Shown piece after piece: positions 43,741-55,288 of a stretch of DNA of 64,000 nucleotides. The stretch comes from Capra hircus. Lineage: Eukaryota > Chordata > Mammalia > Artiodactyla > Bovidae. Position numbers and translations under genes: made by a program. Each line of letters begins with the position of its first letter. The stretch's first letter is position 1. Where the stretch lies: positions 28,990,001-29,054,000 of the forward strand of contig NC_030836.1 of assembly GCF_001704415.2 (NCBI RefSeq), given 5' to 3'. The notes beneath the pieces were generated by a model. That model searched no databases, was not told the origin of the DNA, and saw only the letters and a program-made list of their open reading frames with translations.

Positions 43741-46189
43741 GTAATTCCATGAACCTGAGTACTTTGAGAAAAGCACGGGGGCCCATGGGAGCTTATGCCA
43801 GGAGAAATCAGACTTCCAGGCTAAAATGAGAGCCAAACGACCACCATGAGCTAAGACACAACACTCAGGGAGAGTATGGCTCAGCATGGCCAGAACCTAA
43901 AACGTGGCTTCCAGCATATCCAATAGCACCCTGACCAATTTTTCCTTCAGGACCAGGAAGAAATGAAAGTCAAAACTATGGAGAAATGTATTATCCTGTT
44001 GCACATTCTTTTCAGTGCCAGTATGGTCTGGTAACCCCTCCACAGCACCATATCCAGATATAATCTTGGGCAAGTTTGGTAACTGCTCATCAGCTAGGAG
44101 TTAGTGAAAGCAGTGCTTACCCCCAGGGGCTTCGTGAGGATTCAATACGAGGATTTTGTGGACATAGCAAGAACTCATAAATGTTAGCTGCCATTTTCCC
44201 ACTGCCAGAAGGGCCTAAAGGACCCAGCCAATATATTTGGGTTAGATATTAAAAAGGACTTCCGGATTAGAAGGCCATGAAATCCTAGAGTGGGCACTGA
44301 AGTCATGGCAACTGAGACTTGAAGGCAAAAAGCGAGCCATAAACTCTCTGTGGTTTATTGAAAGAGATGAGGGCTGTATGCAATGACTTCTCAGGGTCTC
44401 TTCCAGCCGACAGGTTCCTGGAAGGCATTTTAGCCTTGGCCTTATGGCAGGTTTCTAAGACTACAATAGTGATGTCCGCTGCTATTGAGATCCCTGGGAA
44501 TTGCACAGCTCGAGCGTCCAGCCGTATAAATCTGATAAAAATAGGAGCTGAAACACCATCCCCAAGTTGCTATTTTTAAAAGCGTCTGAGATGCTGGATT
44601 GGGTTTATTTCTTCTTCAAACAGCATCTCGCCGTTCCCGCCTCCCGGTGGGCAGGATGCTAACGTGGCACATTCAAGGGACAGGTGCCAGAGGCCTGGGG
44701 AGGCGCATGTGTTAAGGGCTCACACCCTGGCCCACACCCTGGCCTCCCAGCTCCAGATGCACCTGCCCCTCCCACAGCCCTTGCTCCTCTGTCTCCTCCC
44801 TCCGCTCCCTAGAGAGAGAGGCCCCCTGAGCGCCCCAGCAGAGCTGTGTCCGCCAGCTTCCTCCACAGCAGAGGCAGAACCAGAGAGGTAAAGGGGGTGC
44901 TCTGGAGGTGGGGAAGGAGGCAATATGGCTCGGAAGGGGGCCAGGATCCAGGCCACTGATCCTCAGGGTGTCTTGACTCATCCTGGGCACAGCTGGCCCT
45001 GAAAGGAACAGTTTTAGGAGCTGAAGCTGGGTCACCCCACCATACTGCCTCTTGCTAAGCAACTCCCAGTGCCCTGCTGTTGGGCAAGTGGGCGGGGAGG
45101 GGCTTCAGGCAAAAAGTACCAGAATCACTTTCCTCCTGGCCCGCAGATGATATGGGTTCTAGGCAGCCAGCTAAGCATCTGCCTGTGTTAAAGAACTAGA
45201 GGGAAAAAATCGTGAGTGAGCACACTGCGGCCTGAGGGGAGGAGTCTAGATGACAGTTAGCTTCTGGGCACTCAGTAACCAGGCTTGGGATAAGCTGGGG
45301 AAAGAAGGGAGGAGAGCTGAATACAGTTTATTGGTTAGAGGAGGAGGTGCCACGTGTATGATAAGAGCACACACTTTTAACATTACCTTATACTGCTGGA
45401 GCAATTTATAGCATTGCCTAATTTCACATCAACAATAGCTCTTTGAATAATTTACAGTTACTTCCATTTTTTTTTTCTAACAAGAAAATCAAACCTATTT
45501 AGTGACCGAGGCAGAGTTGGAAATCAGGTCTCCAAGAGCAAAGCTGGCCCTTCAGTTTGATTTTTCCCACAGGATGAAGCTTACGTGGTTCAGAACAAGA
45601 ACTGCCAGCTGTGTTTAGACCGGGTTCATTAAAGAGTTTGCAAAGTTGCAAAGCTAGATTGACTCACAGTTCAGCTCTGTGATTCTAGTCGCTTCGGATA
45701 TTGCTTTACTCACTTTGGGTCAGTGTCTCCCCTCTGACCCCCACCCCGTGCACCAGGGAGGCTGGTCTCTCTCCCTTCAGCCTTGCCCCCCGGCAGGGAC
45801 TTGAGTCACTCTGTCAGAGCTGGAGCTGATACCAGATAAGTATTTGTTGTGTGAGTGCTTGATTGACAAAACCAAGTATTAATTATGCCTGGACACTGGT
45901 GATTTAGACACTGGTGAGATGTAGGAAAGACCTCCCCCATGCACGGTGTGATTTAGAATGAACAGCCATCTGTAGACGCGCTCAAGGCCCCTTGTCTTCA
46001 CCTTGCCTCCTTCGCTGTGCTCACGCAGGTCAGAGTGTTTCCTCAGTTACCTCTTCTCAGACCATGAACTCTCCAGTTTCAGCTGAAGCGAACTTAGAGC
46101 TGGCATTTCTGTGAACCCCCCTCATCAATTACTCATGCCTTATACTTAGTCATATGCTGTGCTAACTTACCCTACACGACTGAAGCGAC
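43741..46189. other. Intergenic stretch DCPS to ST3GAL4, part 2
   Basis: Contains a MIR 3' end at about 44050-44193 ('cttcgtgaggattcaatacg', 'actcataaatgttagctgcc') and a weaker MIR-like segment at about 45400-45535. An A/T-rich motif cluster at 44520-44580 is listed separately. No gene seen. Confidence 0.5.
44525..44579. promoter_or_regulatory. Possible A/T-motif cluster (MEF2-like, TATA-like, GATA-like)
   Basis: CTATTTTTAA at 44570-44579 fits the MEF2 consensus YTAWWWWTAR exactly. ATAAAAATAG at 44535-44544 misses it by one base, and TATAAA lies at 44525-44530. Sites this short occur often by chance; no conservation data are available here. Confidence 0.2.
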
Positions 46190-46300
46190 TTAGCAGCAGC
46201 AGCATGGCTGATTCAAATGTTGATTGGCAAAAACCAACACAAAACTGTAAAGCAATTACCCTTCAATTAAAAAGAAATAAATTTAATAAAAAAGATAACC
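46190..46300 (+). repeat. SINE end plus ruminant L1-like 3' tail
   Basis: A SINE-type end ('cgactgaagcgacttagcag' then 'cagcagca') runs directly into 'ttggcaaaaaccaacacaaa' and 'actgtaaagcaattaccctt' with an A-rich end, the ruminant L1 terminus. It appears to be a chimeric or adjacent insertion. Confidence 0.6.
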
Positions 46301-46443
46301 AAAAAATAGAAACAGATTATTTTAGGTCTTATGCAGTTTAACTGCAAGAAAAAGATAAAATGAATTTATAAGTACATAAGACTAATCAAATTATTTAACA
46401 CATAAGAAGTAAACAGACCAAAAATCTCTACCTAAAAGACAGC

Positions 46444-46666
46444 CTGGCTGTCCAGGTGGTACTAATGGTAAAGAACCTGCTTGCCAACCAGGAGACATAA
46501 AAGATGTGGGTTTGATCCCAGGGTCCAGAAAATCCCCTGGAGGAGGGCATGGCAACCCATTCCAGTATTCTTACCTGGAGAATCCTATGGACAGAGGAGC
46601 CTGGTGTGCTACAGTCCATGGGGTCACAAAGAGTCAGACTTGGCTGAAGTGACTGAGTGTGAACAC
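46444..46666 (+). repeat. Bov-tA SINE, full length
   Basis: From 'ctggctgtccaggtggtact' to 'gactgagtgtgaacac'. A perfect 10-base target-site duplication (aaaagacagc) lies at 46434-46443 and 46667-46676. Confidence 0.94.
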
Positions 46667-46810
46667 AAAAGACAGCTAGGAAAAGAAAGGTGAAAATAAA
46701 ACCCTACAACATTTTTTCCCCTTTTTAACGACTTTAAGAACACGGTAACAAGGCGTTTGCATCTGATTACATTTTGTATTAACATCAGTATTAAATGAAA
46801 TCTGTTGGTT

Positions 46811-47290
46811 TAAAAAAAAAATCATTGGAGTATATAGTTGCTTTACAATGTGTTGGTTTCTGCTGTATAGCAAAGAGAATCAGCTCTATGTATACCTATA
46901 CCCCCAGGACACTGAGTAGAGTTCCCTGAACTATAAGGTAGGTTATTAGTTATCTATTTTATATACATAGTATCAATAGTGTAGGGCTTCCCTCCACTAT
47001 TGATAAAGAACCCCCTGCATTGCAGGCTACTCTGTATGATACTATATGGGTGAGTATGTGTCATTATGGGCTCCCGTGGGGATTCAGGGGTAAAGAATCC
47101 ACCTGCAATGCAGAAGATACCAGTTCCATCCCTGGGTCAGGAATCTCAGGGACAGACGAGTCTGGCAGGCTACAGTCCATGAGGCCTCAAGGGTCAGACA
47201 CTACTTAGCAACTAAACCACCACTACCATCTACAGTGTGTACATGTCAACCCCAGTCTCCCAGTTGGCCCCACACCCCTTCCCCTCCTTG
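46811..47290 (-). repeat. LINE-1 3' end (reverse) interrupted by SINE pieces
   Basis: 'tatatagttgctttacaatg', 'gagttccctgaactataagg' and, after an interruption, 'gtgtgtacatgtcaacccca' are the L1 3' region in reverse. A forward Bov-tA-like element (about 47068-47222) and a short SINE piece (about 46985-47025) sit inside it. Confidence 0.8.
47068..47222 (+). repeat. Bov-tA SINE, internally shortened, nested in L1
   Basis: 'gggctcccgtggggattcag' head, 'ccagttccatccctgggtca' B-box region, then a jump to 'gacgagtctggcaggctaca' and 'cagacactacttagcaacta'. The middle, normally 'ggaaatggcaacccactcc', is deleted. Confidence 0.85.
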
Positions 47291-47879
47291 GGGTCCATAC
47301 ATTTATTCTCTATCTCTGTGTCTCTATTTCTGCTTTGCAAATAGGTTCATCTATACTAGCTTCTATCCTAACTTATCCTTGAGTGGGCGTCCATGGGAGC
47401 CTTCTCTTTGCCACTGGCTGGTTAAGCTTTCTTGGGGGGTGGGGTCTTACATCTTCCTTGGAGCTTTGCTACCCCCTCCCCACTCCACCCCCCTCCTCCA
47501 GCTCTTCACACTAAGGGCTCTTCACCTCTGAGAGAGTGTCTTGGGGTCTGGGGATTGTCCTGTCAGTGACTTCCGGACGGTTCTTCAGCCTAAGTAGTTT
47601 CCTGGTTTGATTGGGGTGGGTGGGCCCCAGGCACTAGGCTAAGGGCCTGGTGGGTTTTTCCTCTGGGGGCAGGATGCCTGGCGCCTTCAGTAAGGAACAG
47701 AAACTAAGACGCTTTCTCAAAGCCAAGAGGGGTGTGCGCAGGAGGTGCAGAGGGAGAAGTCTGGGGGTGGCAGGGCCAGACTCGTGCAAGGGGAGGGCGC
47801 AGGTCTCCGACCAGGGCACCTGGCCACTGTGCGTGGGAGAGGTGTGCCTCACTTTCCTGAAGGGGAGAAAGACACAGCT
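47291..47879. other. Intergenic stretch just upstream of the CpG island
   Basis: Proximal upstream DNA with rising G+C towards 47880. No recognisable repeat or exon. Proximal promoter elements could lie here but none is distinctive. Confidence 0.45.
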
Positions 47880-48660
47880 CCGCGCGTGGGAGAGCGGAGA
47901 ACGTTTTGTAGGGCTCATTGTTTCCAGGAGGGTGTGCATGGGCTGCGCTGGGCACATCCATCCTGGTGCTACTCACAGGCTGCGCCCGCCTGAACTCTGC
48001 GCCCTCACCCGACCAGTCTCCTCCTACCCGCCCCCACAACACCGCACCTCCCCCACAACACCACACCCCTCGACACACATCCCTTCGCGCTCGCCGGTTC
48101 GGTCTATTCCTCCGCTCCTTTCACCCCGGGGCCCGCCGCCAGCCGGCTCCGCCGGGCCGGCGCACTATCCGGAGTCGGCGGCCACCCGCCCCGCCCGTAA
48201 GCGGGATCACCCCAGCCCTTCCTCCTCATCCACCCCGCCCTTCCTCCTCCTGCTTGCCTGCTCCCCGCTCGGCTCCCGGGCCGTGTGCGCAAGCGTGTCC
48301 GGCCCCCTTCCCCGCCCCACGCCGGGGCCCGGGCCCCCGCCTCCCAGCAGGCGGACTTGCCCGCTCCCAGGCCGGCCCCGCGCCTGGGACAGGGACCGGG
48401 CCGAGCGGAGTCGCCGCGCCTCCAGCCCGTGCGCCTAGCGGATCTGAGCTGCGCGCGGAGCCGTCCTGCCCCGCCCCGCGCCACCCGCGAGGGTGAGTAC
48501 GCGGCGGCCGGTCCCCGTGGGGCCCGCCAGCGAGGGAGGGGAGCACCTCCGGGTCCCGGCCGCCCAGTACCCCGCCCGGCGCCGCGATAGGGGAGGTGGT
48601 CGGGCTGGGCACGTGGGCGCCGCGCGGTCCGGGTCGGGGTCCCGGACGGGCGGCCACAGC
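47880..48660 (+). promoter_or_regulatory. ST3GAL4: CpG island promoter, probably ST3GAL4
   Basis: The only stretch of dense CpG dinucleotides in the window. It has several GC boxes (CGCCCCGCCC at 48187-48196, others near 48231-48241 and 48468-48478), no TATA box, and a strong splice donor inside it. This is the usual make-up of a broad, Sp1-driven, TATA-less promoter. Gene order around human DCPS places ST3GAL4 next, in the same orientation, about 9 kb beyond the DCPS poly(A) site, which fits. CpG-island promoters are often bidirectional, and human has an antisense lncRNA (ST3GAL4-AS1, also called GSEC) in this interval. A minus-strand transcript start is therefore plausible but not shown by the sequence. 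Confidence 0.8.
48300..48492 (+). other. ST3GAL4: Putative non-coding first exon of ST3GAL4
   Basis: The 3' end is set by a consensus-like donor GAGG|GTGAGT at 48492/48493. The 5' end is a guess, because transcription from CpG islands starts at many sites. No ATG within it opens a frame recognisable as a sialyltransferase, so it should be 5' UTR. ST3GAL4 makes a Golgi type II membrane beta-galactoside alpha-2,3-sialyltransferase. Its coding exons begin with a short cytoplasmic tail and a Leu/Val-rich signal anchor, which I could not find anywhere in 48493-64000. The gene symbol is therefore inferred from synteny alone. Confidence 0.6.
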
Positions 48661-49629
48661 CCAGGGATTCCTTGCCCTGGATGGGATTTTCCATGGAAAG
48701 CCAATTGTCTTTGCTCCCTGGGAGTGAGCGAACGGGACGGTCCTCCTCTCTGGAAAGTTTCTAGCCCCCAGCCTTGCGCCGAGGCGGAAGAGGCCCCCCC
48801 CCATTCCCCGCCTCCGCGTTGGGCATCCTCTGAGCCGCGGTTGCTCCCCACAACTGCCCCACCAGGTCCAGGAGGTCGGCGGGCTGGGTTGGCTGGAATT
48901 GACAGGCTCTGCTGGGGCCGCCTGTGTGCAGGAAACCCAAGGTCGCCAAGCAGAGCTCAAGCGTCGGGGTCGCTAGCTGCAGGCTGGCCGTGCCCAAGAC
49001 ACCAGTCCACGTTCCTGGGGGTCTTTGGGCCTAGGATACTGCGTCTGGGACCTGCCTGGCTGGTGGGCAGTGGGGAGGGATGGGGTTGGGGTGGAGTTCA
49101 GTCCCGGGTAGAGTCTCTGGGCTCAGTTGTCAGTGCTGGGTGCCCCCCTGGGGCCCCTGCTGGCTGGGACCTCCCTGGCAAAACCTTGAGCTGCCAGCAG
49201 GCCTGTCAGCACTGGCCCCTCCATTGCCAGTCTTGGGGGAGGCTCTGCCTGGGCCATCTGAGGCCTCATCTACTGCTGTTGCTCCCCTGTCCCCCAGACT
49301 TGGTCCTGAGCCAGGTAGGGGGCTCCCGCCAGAGGGCTGGGGCTGCAGACAGTGTCCGGGGGCTCAGCTGTGCCCGTCTGACCTCCTGACCACCCACAGG
49401 CTGGCACACCCTCTCGCTTCTCAGGGCAGCCTGTGCTGTCCATCCCCCGGGGTGGGGTGGGGGGTGGAGGCACAGTGTGGAAGCCAAGTTCCGGCAGACT
49501 TATTCTTTGTGGAACCTAGGGAACGAGCCGGGCACGGCTAAGGTGGCAGAGAGACACAAACCAAAGCCACTCTCTCCTGAGCTGTGCTCTGCCGCCCTGC
49601 CTGTCTAGACCACCGCCCTGGCATCTTCT

Positions 49630-49661
49630 GGGGCGGCGGGGGGGGGGGGCGGGCAGGGAGG
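49630..49661 (+). other. Sense-strand G-rich tract with G-quadruplex potential
   Basis: A 12-base uninterrupted G-run is flanked by further GGG/GGGG runs separated by one or two bases (pattern GGGG-C-GG-C-G12-C-GGG-CA-GGG). It lies about 1.1 kb into the putative first intron, in the part that would be transcribed first. Confidence 0.75.
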
Positions 49662-50446
49662 AATCGTTAAGGTGCTGAGTGCCATGGAAGTTTCCTGCAC
49701 AGAGGCAGAGGCATGTGAGTATTTGCTCTTAACAGCATTTCTCCCACACTCTCCAAAGAGACTCTCCAAAGTCTGCCCATAATCCGAGAGAGGGTGCCTG
49801 CGAGGTGCCAGCTGCTTGGAGCCTAGAAATGAACTTCCGGGGGTTCTTCTCTTTGCTGGGAGCTAATCAGCAAATACCCCCTGCATGAGTTGACATAGCT
49901 CAGGTCCCTCTGGCCTATACCTGGCTTGGTTTGAGTCTCCACGGTGAGGCTCTTCGTGCCCCGTCCCTCAGCATCCATGTCCTGGGCAGGAGATCTGAGG
50001 CTGTCCCCTGGGCCCTGGGCCTCCCTCCCAGTACCCGAAGGAGAGCCAGGAGTCTGGACCTTCCCCCGAGAGCCCAGGTCATCAGGGCTTCAGAGGGGAG
50101 GGTGGACGGTAGGAGGAGTTAGAAAGTAGCCTGTGGTCTCGTGCTAGAGCTGGGGGCTGAGCAGCGTCCGTGGCTTGGGAGTGGGCTGCTGCTTGGTGCC
50201 ATAGGGTCCCTTGCCCGTGAGTGGAGGCCCAGGCTGAGGCAGTCCTCAGCGCCTTCTGAGCTGATTTCCCTTTCGTCCCTCACCCACTTCCCTTCCCAAA
50301 GCAGTGACTCACTCCCACTCCTCAGAAACAGACTTCTTTGGCCTCTCCACCCTTCCAGCCCTTTTAGATTCGTAGGATCCAGCTTTCTGGTTTAGAACCG
50401 AGAATCTGCTCCTCTTAGAACTGTAACAAGTCCTGGAAAGGAAGGG

Positions 50447-50655
50447 CTTCCCTGGTGGCTCTGCCTGCGAGAGAGGAGACAGTCAAGACTCTGCAGTACA
50501 GAAGACCTGCGTTCAGTCCTTGCGTTCGGAAGATCCCCTGGAGGAGGAAATGACAACCCACTCCAGTATCCTTGCCTGGAGAATTCCGGACAGAGGAGCT
50601 TGGCAGGCTACAGTCCATGGGGTCTCAAAGAGTCGGGCACGACTGAGTGACTGAC
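50447..50655 (+). repeat. Bov-tA SINE with altered head
   Basis: 'gggcttccctggtggctctg' is followed by 'cctgcgagagaggagacagt', which is not in the consensus, then the normal body ends 'gtcgggcacgactgagtgac'. A small rearrangement disturbs the A-box region. Confidence 0.9.
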
Positions 50656-52189
50656 AGTTAACACTTTCTTCCCCGCTTTTCTACAGCTGGGGCCAGACCT
50701 CCCTTCCTGGGCCCTGTGATGATCTGTGGTTTACCCACTCTGGCCCAGCATCTACCTTGTACTGTGTGCCCATCCAGGCCTTATGTGGGTGCATTCTCTG
50801 GGTGGATTCCTCCACTCAGAGCGGCTCAACAGTTTGACCTCTCTGTCATGGAGAAGGGGTCCCTCCACCTTGTGGTAATACACCATGACCCCTTCCCATG
50901 AAGATGGGGTGGGGACCTCCAGTCTCCTGAAAGGGATCCTTCAGATCAGTGTCCCAGAGGGTCCCAGAGACTGAGGACCAGGCCTACAGCTTGTGACGGC
51001 CACCAGAACCCAGCTGAGTTCCCAGGCCCTGGGGGTTGGACCCTGGGTGGTAGGAAGCAGGGCAGTCAGGTAGGGGGACACCCAGAAAGTGTGCAGGGCC
51101 TGACCCTCCCCCGCCCCCCGACTCCTTAGCTGCCTGGGGGTTCGCGTTTTTTTGCAGGAACTAGCTAGCTTCTCACACCTCTCCACCTCAGGTCCTTCTC
51201 CATTCTTGTCCTTTTGGTTTCCTTGAGGAAGTGCCTAGGGCGGGCAGATTTGGGTACCTGTAGTCATTAATTCCCCTCTCTCCTTGGTCACCCTTTCCTG
51301 GAGGCGCTCAGCACTTGTGCACGCTTGTTCTGAGTGTGCCAGGAGAGGCTGCTGGCCACGCCTGGACTCCAGTTCACTCCTGACCTGTACCACAATCCGT
51401 GTGTGTGTGTGTGTGACGCCCTTTATTCTACAGATGGAGGAAGTGGTCAAGTGTTTGCTACAAGTGGGAGCAGCTGTAGTGATGCCTGGGCCCCAGGCAG
51501 GTGCGACAGGCCTCCGACTGGCGCCCCTGAGGCCCACAGAGGGGGAAACTCTGCCAGGGGCTGCCCCGTGTTGATTGCTCTTCAGATGAGGAAGGCCATC
51601 CTGAGCTGCAGGTTTTCTTTCAATATTGGCCGCTTGCCTGGGACCAGTAGCCCTGCAGCCAGATGACTGCCCTATCTCTGCCACCTCTACCCCCCGCTAA
51701 GCCACCCTGCAGAGACCCGATGTGATTGTTCTAGAATTTGAAGCCCTGGCTTCTGCCCCAAGCCTACGAGGGAGGAGGGTGCTGCTGCGGGGGGTTGGAG
51801 GAGGTGTCCACTTAGACCTCGAGGGTGGGCAAGGGCTGGTGCCGCTTACCTCCTAAGCCTGAGCGGGTTGGGGACTCTGGGATCTTGCTCTCCTGTGGAG
51901 GTTGGGGAGCATGGTTGCTAGAAAGAGGACAGGAAGCTGTTTGCAGAGTGTTGGGCTGGCTCACCGTTGCTTCTGCCGTGGGTCCGAACCCTCCACCAGG
52001 GTGCAGGCTCCGGGGCCTTCAGTGATGCTCCTGCGTCCATGGCCTGCCCTGTGTCCTTCGCCGGGGCAGCCTTCACAAATACCTGGCTTTCTAGTGAAAA
52101 GGGACTTAGTGAATAACAAAAGTGGTTACAATTTACCTATTAAGCACTTATTAAAAGCCTGGCCCAGTAAACCTCTAAAAAAAAAAGAC

Positions 52190-52330
52190 TGTGCTGTTCA
52201 CTTATTTACATCACTTCGTGTGACCCTTTCATTAAGCCCATTTGTAAATGAAGACAGGGAGGCGTGGGAAGATTAGACCACTTGGCCAAGGTCACACAGC
52301 TCCTAAGCAGCTGAGCTGGGACTCTGCCTG
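52190..52330 (+). repeat. MIR SINE
   Basis: 'aaggtcacacagctcctaag' and 'cagctgagctgggactctgc' are near-consensus MIR. One of the best preserved MIR copies here. Confidence 0.75.
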
Positions 52331-53649
52331 CATCCAAAATCTTGTGCTTTTCAGCCCAGTTCTTTACTGTTCCCCAAGCTCATCTTACCCTTCCCTGAGA
52401 TCTGTGAAGAAGACGAGTCTCGGAGGTGTGAAGGGGTTTGCTCAAGGCTACAGGGTGTTGGTGACCAAGGGGGACACGGCCCTCCTGATTCGCAGTCCAG
52501 AACTCTGTACGGCCCTGAACCCCACATCTGGCCTGGCTGGTCCTGGGCTTCCAAACCCCTGCCTCTCTCATCTGGGCAGGGCCAGGTTCCCCTTCCTCCC
52601 TCCCTCCTCCTGCAGCCCCTCCCAGCCCCTGCCAGCACCCACCTCTCCTGCTTTCCCGCTGGTAATTGCTTCCATCTGGCCTGCCCGCCGGCTCCTATTC
52701 CTTGGAAATGCGGCTCCCTGGCTGCTGCCCACAAGGCCTTATCCGGCAACAGTGGCGACACGTGGGGATGGGGAGGGGTCCTCTGGGGTCTGAGCTCGGG
52801 GACCTGCCTTGGCAGCTGTTCCCGACACCCCTAGATTCCCACCGGGCTGCGGTGCCTTTGTTCCAGGGTGCTACTGGACCCCGTCCTGGGCTGGCTCAAG
52901 ACCAGAGAGGATCCTCAAAGACCCACATCCTTTTTGCTTCTTAAAGGTTGCTCCAATCAGGCGGAGGGAGGCCTGGTTGGCAGGGTTGGCAGGAGAGAAG
53001 TGGGGGTGGCGTGGCCCTGCCCCGGGGACCCATTGCTCGAAGGTTACGGGAAGGGAACAGCGGCAGATGGGCAATGGCAGGGACCCAGAGACCTGGGAGC
53101 TCTGGGCAGGTGAGAATGGAGCTGGCTTGTTTCCTTGGGTTTTCAGCAAGTGACTCAGAGCCAGCAAACTAGAGATGAAGCTTCGTCCTTTGTCGTGATG
53201 AAAAATAAAACTGGCACATTTAACAATGCTTCCAGCGCTCTGTGGGCTCCCTTGCTTAGGGAGGGGAGGGAACAAGGTCCTCAGTGCAGCCATCTGGAGA
53301 CTCCAGGAAGAAGACTCTGCCTGGGGGTGGGTGGGGAACCTGCCGTGTCACTGATGATGTTCAACCGTGACCCTGACAGGGATGGTCCCCAGGCGATGCA
53401 GGCATGGGAGGGGCATGTTTGTGGTGTGAACGGGTTTGCAAACTTTCAAGGCATTTTCCTCCTTGACTCTTGAGTGGTTTCGTGTAAGTTCCAGAAAACT
53501 GTCGTGTTCTTTGCTATGTTATTCTTGCCTGGAATGGTGTCTAACATAATAAATGCTCGGGAAATATTTGTTTGGTGAGTGGATGGAGAATATAGATTGG
53601 ACATGACCTTGTCTTCACCATGTCCCCGCGCCGCTCCCCCCGTTTTTTA
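52331..53649. other. Intronic stretch without recognised feature apart from a weak MIR3/L2 phrase
   Basis: 'aataaatgctcgggaaatat' and 'ttgtttggtgagtggatgg' at about 53548-53587 resemble a MIR3/L2 end. Everything else is unremarkable. Confidence 0.45.
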
Positions 53650-53658
53650 GGGTGAAGG

Positions 53659-53878
53659 CTTCCCAGGTGGAGCCAGTGGTAAAGAATCCACCTGCCAATG
53701 CAGGATATGCAGGAGACATGAGTTCGATCCCTGGGTCAGCGAGATCCCCTGGAGGAGGAAGTGGCCGCCCACTCCAGTCTTCTTGCCTGGACAATCCCAT
53801 GGGCAGAGGAGCCTGGTGGGCTGCAGTCTGTGGGGTCGCAAAGTGTCGGATTTGACTGTGCGCGCACACACTTTCTTG
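53659..53878 (+). repeat. Bov-tA SINE, full length
   Basis: From 'cttcccaggtggagccagtg' to the end at 'gtgcgcgcacacactttctt'. The 9-base direct repeat gggtgaagg lies at 53650-53658 and 53879-53887. Confidence 0.93.
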
Positions 53879-54644
53879 GGGTGAAGGGAGAAGAGTTTCG
53901 CCTTTGACAGGCCGTTGAGGACCTGGCCCAGCAGCCTATTCAGACCTGGGAGAGGCAAGCAGGGGTCCCCTCGAGGGGGGGATGAGCAAGAAGCTGCCCC
54001 CCAGGAGGGCCTCCCCTCTGTGCCCCCACACCAGAGCCAGCTGGTCACCTTCTTGCTCCCATCCACCTTCCTCAGCCCTGCCTTCAGGTCCTTGCACAGT
54101 CTGGTCCTAACCTCCCTTCCTGCCTGACACTTTATTTGGGTCCAAGAAATGCACCCCTGGAATGGAACACTCTAGGGTCTCATGTCAGGAGTGAGGGCTT
54201 GGGAGGGGGTTCACCCCCATTTTTGCTTCAACCCAAACAACTCCTTCTACATATTGGAGTCTCATATAAAATTGCATTTGAAAGTGGGACAGAGGGTGTG
54301 TTGACTTAAAACTCTTTTTATTCAAAAACCCGCATTGGGTTCCAGTAGGACTGTTCTTACCTCCCAGCCACGTGTCCATGTCCTCAGCTCCGGCCTCTGC
54401 TTCCACTGGCCCCTGACCGTGACTTGGGTGCCAGTGGCAGTCCCCTTCCTAGATTGCAGGTGTCCTTCAGCATCCAGCTCGAGCCCATCCTGAGGCTTCC
54501 CTGATGGCCCTGCACACCCCTCGAGTCCCAACCTGTGACATCAGCGGACCCTGTCCCCCACTCCCCCGTGAGCCCAGAGGGACTCAGATGCCTGGGAGGG
54601 CAGGGTCGCACTAGCACCTCTGAACGAGAGCTCATTTCCACAAA

Positions 54645-54786
54645 TGTCCCAGCGCCTGGGGTCCGGCTCTGTAAATGCTGGCTGGTGTGCTTTCTGTGAT
54701 TCAGATAATCACAGAGCACTTTCTTTGGGGACCAAGAATCTGGGCAGGTGCTCTCTATCTTCTCTGCCTGGAAGGCAGGTCGAGTG

Positions 54787-54840
<54 letters not shown>

Positions 54841-55276
54841 GGAGTCAGTTCCTGTGTATTCCCAGCATATATTCCGGGGTGTGTTTGAGCAGGGATCCAC
54901 GTATTTGAGTTCAGAGATGTGTTTGTAGGTTTTAACACAGAGTGGACCAGAGCAGAGCAGAGATCACCCGAGAAAGAACTCAGAGTGTCTTCTGGGTGCC
55001 TCCCGGCTCTGGGGTGGGGATGGGGCTGTGGGGTCTCAGATCTGCCTCCTTGTTTTCCCATAGAGGCTTCAGGACCCCCTGGCCAGGGAGACTCTGGGTC
55101 ATATTTGGGCTAAGCGTTAACCCTCCTCCCAGCAGTTCCACCTGCTCTTCACTGGTCCTGCCCCAGAGGGATCACTGAGACTGGGGCCAGGGAGGGCGGG
55201 CTACACGTTCCCCAGCAACACCTAGAAGTCTGACCGCCCATCCCTTTCTTCACTGGTGACCTTTACTTCGAGAGTG
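54645..55276 (+). repeat. Local duplication, copy 1: segment A, (TG)n, segment B
   Basis: Segment A (54645 to about 54780, beginning 'tgtcccagcgcctggggtcc') recurs at 55289-55425. Segment B (54841-55276, beginning 'ggagtcagttcctgtgtatt') recurs at 59146-59555. The TG tract lies between them. I do not recognise either segment as a known dispersed repeat. Confidence 0.9.
54789..54837. repeat. (TG)n microsatellite
   Basis: About 24 uninterrupted TG units. Likely polymorphic in length. It sits between segments A and B of the local duplication. Confidence 0.97.
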
Positions 55277-55288
55277 CATATCTGATAA

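Noticed and set aside
47650..49389. Long open frames across the CpG island (up to 298 codons, on both strands)
   Set aside because: Stop codons are rare in GC-rich DNA, and overlapping frames on opposite strands are open together. The peptides are Pro/Arg/Gly/Ala-rich low complexity with no family resemblance. A splice donor and promoter features explain the region better.
54384..55061. Minus-strand frame through the TG microsatellite (His-Thr repeats)
   Set aside because: The His-Thr run is just (CA)n read in frame. Flanking residues resemble nothing known.
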